Positions 59,206 to 64,000 of a stretch of 64,000 nucleotides of DNA are shown one piece after another. The notes under the pieces are model-generated. The model had not been told where the DNA came from. It did not search any database and worked only from the letters and a program-made list of their open reading frames with translations. This DNA is from Clostridia bacterium (GTDB taxonomy: Bacteria; Bacillota; Clostridia; Oscillospirales; Acutalibacteraceae). Position numbers and translations under genes: made by a program. The DNA is taken from the NCBI GenBank assembly GCA_017416765.1, contig JAFQBE010000021.1:39743-103742 (forward strand), read 5' to 3'. Position 1 is the first letter of the stretch. The number at the start of each line of letters is the position of its first letter.

Positions 59206-62200
59206 ATGAAAAAACTGTTCAAAAAATCCTTGGCTGTTATCATGGCTGTGGCTATGCTGCTTTGCGCCGTGCCATTTACTGCATCGGCGGAAAGCTACAG
59301 CGGCACCCACGGCGACAATCTCACATGGACTCTTGATACCGAAACCGGTGTGCTTGAAATCAGTGGTACGGGTGAAATGACAAACTGGTCAGTTGTTCCG
59401 TGGGATTCTTACCACAGTTATATCAAATCTGTTAATATCGGCAATGGCGTTACAACTATCAGTGAGTATGCGTTCTATAATTGCGACAGCCTTGTAAGCA
59501 TAACTATTCCCGATAGCGTAACAGCAATCGGTTATTATGCGTTCTATAATTGCGACAGCCTTGCAAGAGTAACCTTTGGCGAAAACAGTCAGCTTCAGAT
59601 TGGACAATCTGCTTTTAAGGGTTGTACAAGCCTTGAAAATATAACTTTACCTGATAATGTCACAAGCATAGGTGAAAATGTTTTTGCAAATACAGCTTAT
59701 TATAATAACGAAGCTAACTGGGAAAACAATGCTTTGTATATTGGTGATTGTTTGATTAGTGTAAAAGAAGTTGCATCTGCTTCATATTCAGTAAAAGCCG
59801 GAACAAGATTAATTGCTGCTCGTGCATTTGGAGGGTGCGACCAGATTATTAATTTGACATTACCTGGCAGTATAAAAGCTATAGGCGCAGATGCATTCTT
59901 TTTAAATAGTGATGGCTCAATAATTTTTGAAGAGGAAAAAATAAAAAGTTTTGATTTTAATGTTTATTTTAACGGTGATGTTGCTGATTGGTGCAGTATA
60001 GAATTTGGTAATAAATATTCAAATCCTGTTAACAGTCAGGAAAATATTTATCGTAACAGCGTTGATAATTTGTATATTGACGGTGTGTTGGTTGAAACAT
60101 TAACAATACCCGAAGGTGTAACCTCGATAAATACTTTTTCGTTTCAAGGTATCGAAACATTGACAAGTATTTCTTTTTCAGACAGCGTAACCAATATCAA
60201 CGATTATGCGTTTGAAGACTGTACTGCTCTTACAAGCATAAACTTTAGTGAAAACAGCAGATTAACAAGCGTTGGATATTATGTATTTAACGGTTGTACA
60301 TCTCTTTCAAACATAACAATACCAGATGGTATAACTGAAATTCAAAATACTTCTTTTACAAATACAGCATATTACAATAATGATGCAAATTGGGAAAATG
60401 ATGTTTTGTATATAGGGAAATATCTCATAGCGGCAAAAGAAACAATTTCAGGTACATACGCAATTAAACCGGGTACGGTTTATATTGCAAACAGCGCTTT
60501 TGAATACTGTATTGAGCTTGAAGGTGTTACAATTCCGGAAAGCGTGACTAATATAGGTAACCAAGCTTTTGCATGCAGTGGCCTTTCTGGTGAATTGGTT
60601 ATTCCTGCTAATGTTAAATATATTGGTCATGCTGCTTTCGAAGCTATACCTATTACCAAGGCAACAATAAATGCAGAAACCATATCTGCTGATGCTTTTC
60701 ATGACATTAATAAATTGCGTAGCATTAAGCTTGGAGATAATGTAAAGAAAATAGAAAGCGGAGCATTTGGGAATTGTTATAATGTTTTGCTAATTGAAAT
60801 AGGTAAAGGATTAAGGGAAATCGAATATATTTTTGCGGACGGCGGCATAATTTCCCCCTTTTATTCCTGCATAACGGCAAGTTATATTGTTGATTCGGAA
60901 AATGAATACTTTTATACTGATGAAGCAGGGGCTTTTATCGATAAAGCAAACGGAGTATTGATTAAATATCCGTCATTATCCTATATATTAGATTTGGATT
61001 CAATTGATTGGGATGGATTTTTAGATTCGGCATTTGATTGGCAACGAATTATTGAACCCGGATATTTAGAAAGTATGCAAATTGATCCTTCAACAATTGT
61101 ACCTATAGACTATACAATTCCTGATACTGTAAAAACCATATCATCGTTTGCTTTTGGATATTTCAATAATATTAAGAATATAAAGTTTCCTGAATCTATT
61201 ACAGAAACCTATACATATACTTTTCTTTATTACCCGGGAATTGACAGTTACCTTACAGAAATAATACTTCCTTCAAGTGTAACAAAGATTGATCCGGCCG
61301 CGTTCGTAATAGAAAATTTGAATTTTATTCATATACCTTCAAGTGTAACAGAAATTGGTGAAGAAATAGCATACACCTCTGCTTACATCTGCTCTGACAC
61401 AGAAGATTGCTACGCAAAAACATATGCCGAAGAAAATGGATATGAATTTGTGCTTTGTGACGGAAACCACCATGTTCACACCCCCGGAGAATGGGAAACA
61501 ATGGTTGAAGCAACGGTTGAAAATGAGGGTCACAGGGTACAGAAGTGTACCGAATGTAAACAGGTTGTTGCTTCTGAAAATATTCCGCGTCTTCAAAGGA
61601 TAAGAAACGATGAAAGCAAAATAACAGCGGATATTCCCGGCGATATGTATAGCGGAAACAGCGTTGAGCTTTCTGTTGAAGAAGCCGAGAACGAAAACGC
61701 ATTTGAATTTGTAAACAAGCTCAACGGCAGATATATGGCTTACGATATTAAAATACTCGTAAACGGCGAAGAAACACAGCCTACAGGCAAGGTTACGGTG
61801 CGTGTGCCGATTGAAGGCTTTGTATTCGGCAAATACGCGGTTTACCACATTGACCCCGTAACGCATGAACGCGAGGAATTACCCTGTAAGCGAGAAGGTA
61901 ACTATATTGTTTTTGAAACCGACAGCTTCAGCTACTTTGTAATAGCCGATGCTACGGAATACGAAATTCAAATCAAACAGCCGTCTGTAACAACAGTAAA
62001 CTACGGTGATACGCTTGTTCTTCACGCTGACCTCGGCGAAACAGCCTTGCCCGAAGGCTATGCAATAGAATGGCTTGTTGAAGGTACAGGTGTTAATATT
62101 AAACCGAGCGAAGACGGCTTGACCTGTGAGGTTACAAGCATACAAAAGGGTGATGTTACCGTTACCGCACGAATTGTTGATGGAAACGGCGAAGCTATAA

Positions 62201-62331
62201 CCGATGCTAACGGCAATGAAATAGCTGCATCACAGCAATTAAAATCTAACGTAACATTCTGGCAGAAAATCGTTTCCTTCTTCAAAAACCTGTTCGGTAT
62301 ATCCCGTATGATTTTACAGTATAAACAATAA
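59206..62331 (+). CDS. BspA-type leucine-rich-repeat secreted protein
   Basis: The 1041-residue protein has a signal peptide (LAVIMAVAMLLCAVPFTASA) and many LRR_5 repeats of the form F-x-x-C-x-x-L-x-x-I-x-I-P-x-x-V-T-x-I-x-x-x-A-F (about residues 75-730). The first two copies share YAFYNCDSL nearly word for word, a sign of recent internal duplication. A C-terminal region contains an HTPGEWETMVEATVENEGH module with a C-x-x-C pair near residue 757, then two beta-rich domains and a basic end (FFKNLFGISRMILQYKQ) without a sortase signal. Such proteins usually mediate adhesion or interaction at the cell surface. CGGAGGT precedes the ATG. The middle of the gene is more AT-rich than its ends. Confidence 0.88.
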   Translation: MKKLFKKSLAVIMAVAMLLCAVPFTASAESYSGTHGDNLTWTLDTETGVLEISGTGEMTNWSVVPWDSYHSYIKSVNIGNGVTTISEYAFYNCDSLVSITIPDSVTAIGYYAFYNCDSLARVTFGENSQLQIGQSAFKGCTSLENITLPDNVTSIGENVFANTAYYNNEANWENNALYIGDCLISVKEVASASYSVKAGTRLIAARAFGGCDQIINLTLPGSIKAIGADAFFLNSDGSIIFEEEKIKSFDFNVYFNGDVADWCSIEFGNKYSNPVNSQENIYRNSVDNLYIDGVLVETLTIPEGVTSINTFSFQGIETLTSISFSDSVTNINDYAFEDCTALTSINFSENSRLTSVGYYVFNGCTSLSNITIPDGITEIQNTSFTNTAYYNNDANWENDVLYIGKYLIAAKETISGTYAIKPGTVYIANSAFEYCIELEGVTIPESVTNIGNQAFACSGLSGELVIPANVKYIGHAAFEAIPITKATINAETISADAFHDINKLRSIKLGDNVKKIESGAFGNCYNVLLIEIGKGLREIEYIFADGGIISPFYSCITASYIVDSENEYFYTDEAGAFIDKANGVLIKYPSLSYILDLDSIDWDGFLDSAFDWQRIIEPGYLESMQIDPSTIVPIDYTIPDTVKTISSFAFGYFNNIKNIKFPESITETYTYTFLYYPGIDSYLTEIILPSSVTKIDPAAFVIENLNFIHIPSSVTEIGEEIAYTSAYICSDTEDCYAKTYAEENGYEFVLCDGNHHVHTPGEWETMVEATVENEGHRVQKCTECKQVVASENIPRLQRIRNDESKITADIPGDMYSGNSVELSVEEAENENAFEFVNKLNGRYMAYDIKILVNGEETQPTGKVTVRVPIEGFVFGKYAVYHIDPVTHEREELPCKREGNYIVFETDSFSYFVIADATEYEIQIKQPSVTTVNYGDTLVLHADLGETALPEGYAIEWLVEGTGVNIKPSEDGLTCEVTSIQKGDVTVTARIVDGNGEAITDANGNEIAASQQLKSNVTFWQKIVSFFKNLFGISRMILQYKQ

Positions 62332-62342
62332 AAACTACGGTA

Positions 62343-62478
62343 TGGCTTCCCCTTTTGAGGGGAAGCTGTCACCGCAGGTGACTGATGAGGTGTATGCGGA
62401 GCATAAATTTTCAGCGTAAATTGCCACCTCATCCGTCATTTTCTTGCAAAAATGCCACCTTCTCCTCAAGGAGAAGGC
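62343..62478. repeat. MITE-like palindromic repeat
   Basis: GCTTCCCC...GGGGAAGC (62345-62366), GTCACC-GCA-GGTGAC (62368-62382), the outer pair GATGAGGTG (62384-62392) with CACCTCATC (62425-62433), and CCTTCTCCT...AGGAGAAGG (62458-62477) follow in order. This is the style of a short repeat that is very frequent between genes in Ruminococcaceae. It carries no reading frame. Confidence 0.7.
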
Positions 62479-62485
62479 ATAACCG

Positions 62486-62509
62486 CGGGAGGGTTTCCAT
62501 GCCCTCCCG
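62486..62509. other. GC-rich hairpin, possible terminator of the LRR gene
   Basis: CGGGAGGG (62486-62493) pairs with CCCTCCCG (62502-62509). Only TCATCTTT follows, a weak T run. Confidence 0.5.
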
Positions 62510-62518
62510 TCATCTTTA

Positions 62519-62564
62519 AAAAGACCGATGTATTCCAACCACGGAACACATCGGTCTTTTCTTT
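62519..62564. terminator. Terminator of metA (bidirectional)
   Basis: A 13-bp stem (62519-62531 with 62548-62560) with an inner TTCC/GGAA helix. Ts follow on both strands. Confidence 0.9.
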
Positions 62565-62579
62565 GTATTATAATAATTA

Positions 62580-63494
62580 TTACATTGTAGATAAATCGTA
62601 CGGTGTGCGCTGGTATACGAAATAGTTCAGCCAGTTGCTGAAAAGCAGGCTGCCTGCACCGCGCCATCTGATAACCGGTACTTTTTCCGGGTCATCGTCA
62701 GGGAAGTAGTTTACAGGCACATCAATTTCAAGCCCTGCCTTAACATCTCTGAAATATTCTTTTGCAAGTGTGTCGCGGTCATACTCTGCGTGTCCGCAGG
62801 CGTAGAAGTTGCGGCACTGCATATCGGAAAGCAGGTGTACACCCGCTTTACTTGAATAGGCAAGTACCTGCAAATCTTTAATAAGTGCTATATCGTCAAT
62901 TCGTACCTCTGTGTGCCTTGAATGCGGAACATAAAATTCTTCGTCGAATCCGCGCAGCAGGGGATGAAACAGGTCGAGCGCTCTGTGTTTGAACACACCG
63001 AACATCTTTTTATCCAGCCTGTGTTTCTTCAGTCCGTATCTGTGGTAAAGCCCGGCTTGTGCGCCCCAACAGATGTGGAAGGTAGAATATACATTCTTGT
63101 CAGCCCAGTCAAAAATCTTGCAAAGCTCTTCCCAGTAATCAACCTCTTCAAATTCAAGCTTTTCTACAGGCGCGCCGGTAACTATCATTCCGTCAAACTT
63201 TCTGTCTTTTATATCGTCAAAGGTTTTGTAGAATGCCAGCATATGTTCGCTTGAAACATGGGTCGCTTTATGTGTTGCTGTTTGTAACAGTTCAACCTCA
63301 ACCTGAATAGGGGAGTTACTGAGCAGACGCAGTATCTGTGTTTCCGTTTCAATCTTTGTGGGCATTAAGTTAAGTATTAATATTTTAAGCGGGCGAATAT
63401 CCTGCGTTGTCGCACGCTCGTTTGTCATTACAAATATGTTTTCGCTTTCAAGGCTGCTGCGTGCAGGCAGGTTGCCGTCAATCTTAATCGGCAT
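62580..63494 (-). CDS. metA: Homoserine O-acyltransferase MetA
   Basis: The 304-residue enzyme acylates homoserine at the start of methionine synthesis. [20 protein letters not shown] and [20 protein letters not shown]-type motifs, the nucleophile Cys in [26 protein letters not shown] and [14 protein letters not shown] define the family. Most Firmicutes MetA enzymes use acetyl-CoA rather than succinyl-CoA; I cannot tell here. GGAGG lies before ATG 63494, and the in-frame extension to 63560 has no ribosome site. No SAM riboswitch is seen in the short leader. Confidence 0.95.
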   Translation of the reverse strand: MPIKIDGNLPARSSLESENIFVMTNERATTQDIRPLKILILNLMPTKIETETQILRLLSNSPIQVEVELLQTATHKATHVSSEHMLAFYKTFDDIKDRKFDGMIVTGAPVEKLEFEEVDYWEELCKIFDWADKNVYSTFHICWGAQAGLYHRYGLKKHRLDKKMFGVFKHRALDLFHPLLRGFDEEFYVPHSRHTEVRIDDIALIKDLQVLAYSSKAGVHLLSDMQCRNFYACGHAEYDRDTLAKEYFRDVKAGLEIDVPVNYFPDDDPEKVPVIRWRGAGSLLFSNWLNYFVYQRTPYDLSTM

Positions 63495-63637
63495 GGTTTT
63501 CCTCCGTGGATAAAAGTCAAATATAATGTATATAATAACAGATATTATCAAATTATACAATAGTATTTCTTCAATCTTTTAATTATTATCTATATTTCAT
63601 AAGATGTGATTTTTGGCAAAAAAATTGAAAAAAACTG

Positions 63638-63666
63638 TTGACATATCCGAATGAATGTGTTAATAT
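63638..63666 (+). promoter_or_regulatory. rRNA promoter P1
   Basis: TTGACA (63638-63643), 17 bases, TAATAT (63661-63666). Confidence 0.8.
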
Positions 63667-63743
63667 AGCAAAGCACTCAAGAGAGCGCCAAACAAAATAC
63701 GAAAACTCCTCAAAAAGTTTTTCAAAAAAGTTTGAAAAAGGTG

Positions 63744-63772
63744 TTGACAAGCGTGAGCGGATGTGATATAAT
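63744..63772 (+). promoter_or_regulatory. rRNA promoter P2
   Basis: TTGACA (63744-63749), 17 bases including GCGTGAGCGG, TATAAT (63767-63772). It is about 106 bases downstream of P1, the tandem layout of rrn operons. Confidence 0.85.
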
Positions 63773-63779
63773 TCATAAA

Positions 63780-63982
63780 CGTCGCCGCGAAAAAGGTTGA
63801 CACAAAACGCACCTTGAAAATTAAACAACGATTGAAAAGAAAACCCTTGAAGATTCTTTTAGAAGTAAGTACTTCAAACAGTAATTCGTGAGATAACGAA
63901 TTAAAAGACAGATACGCTAGAGTATCGAATGAGCGATTAAGCTCTAAAAGATGATTTGTACTCGAAAGAGTGTAGATACAAT
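63780..63982 (+). other. Leader of the rRNA operon
   Basis: The roughly 200 bases between P2 and the 16S start contain CTTGAAAATTAAACAACG (63813-63830), a sequence type usual before 16S genes in Clostridia, and a GAGCGATTAAGCTC-type hairpin near 63930-63944. The leader would carry antitermination and RNase III processing signals. No gene is present. Confidence 0.6.
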
Positions 63983-64000
63983 TTTTTAGAGAGTTTGATC
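63983..64000 (+). rRNA. rrs: 16S ribosomal RNA, first bases only
   Basis: The last 11 bases, AGAGTTTGATC (63990-64000), are the universal 16S 5' sequence (E. coli positions 8-18). The mature end is placed about 7 bases earlier. The gene continues beyond the window. Confidence 0.92.

Noticed and set aside
62339-62579. SAM or T-box type regulation of metA or thrC
   Set aside because: The leaders of both genes are short and contain none of the conserved boxes I know.
63495-63560. N-terminal extension of MetA to 63560
   Set aside because: The GGAGG ribosome site lies just before ATG 63494, and the extension is hydrophobic sequence not expected in MetA.
63586-63828. Minus-strand open frame of 80 codons over the rRNA promoters
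   Set aside because: It covers both rrn promoters on the opposite strand, has no ribosome site and shows no protein-like pattern.

Overview
The window comes from a spore-forming, moderately low-GC Firmicute of the class Clostridia, most likely the Ruminococcaceae/Oscillospiraceae group of gut anaerobes. The evidence is the sporulation set (spoIIID, spoIIGA-sigE, a SpoIVFA/SpoIVFB-like pair), the Clostridia-type order hprK...murB-whiA-dnaE-pfkA and rplS-lepB-rbgA-rnhB-yraN, secreted proteins with InlB-type repeats, dockerin-like loops and SPKTG anchors, and intergenic palindromic repeats of a style familiar from this group. No phage, insertion sequence, CRISPR array or tRNA was found. The right edge enters a 16S rRNA gene.

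Layout. 1-5.8 kb: the C-terminal part of a secreted cohesin/dockerin-like protein, a phosphopantetheinyl transferase, an extended SDR with an unusual C-terminal zinc-finger-like tail, a solitary DUF1016 nuclease, and a small RNA gene (copy A) in front of a SLOG-like ORF. 5.8-10.4 kb (minus strand): PrsA-like foldase, stomatin/NfeD pair, DUF421/DUF4363 pair. 10.4-20.7 kb: ROK kinase and SIS isomerase, spoIIID, then the block hprK-glcK-murB-whiA-dnaE-pfkA, which joins carbon-catabolite control, glycolysis, peptidoglycan precursor synthesis and replication. 20.8-31.2 kb: MFS transporter, pcrA, DHDPS-family aldolase, secreted LCAT-like hydrolase, spoIIGA-sigE, tmcAL, a TIM-barrel epimerase, a hairpin array and a DUF4177 gene.

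31.2-38.3 kb: AraC regulator, PutP, a minus-strand two-component system with a small alarmone synthetase, and the SpoIVFA/FB-like pair. 38.3-50.3 kb is housekeeping: paired radical-SAM genes, rplS, two signal peptidases, rbgA, rnhB, yraN, thrC, tig, clpP and clpX. 50.3-63.5 kb is accessory: an SPKTG surface protein, a small XRE regulator between two mirror-image terminators, GH43 with an IolB-like isomerase, an acetyltransferase, an ECF sigma operon, a second copy (B) of the small RNA gene, a BspA-type leucine-rich-repeat protein, several repeat blocks, and metA. 63.6-64 kb holds tandem rRNA promoters and the 16S start.

The most interesting signal is the pair of small RNA genes at 5016-5200 and 58824-59026. 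Each has its own extended -10 promoter whose predicted start falls on the first base of an 11-bp closing helix. Each has the same helix order, the same 5-nt bulge, the same unpaired CTCTGTTTTT and a similar terminator, while most helix sequences differ completely between copies. That pattern fits a multi-copy structured RNA family; I cannot assign it to a known one. All functional calls are from reading the sequence; no database search was run.
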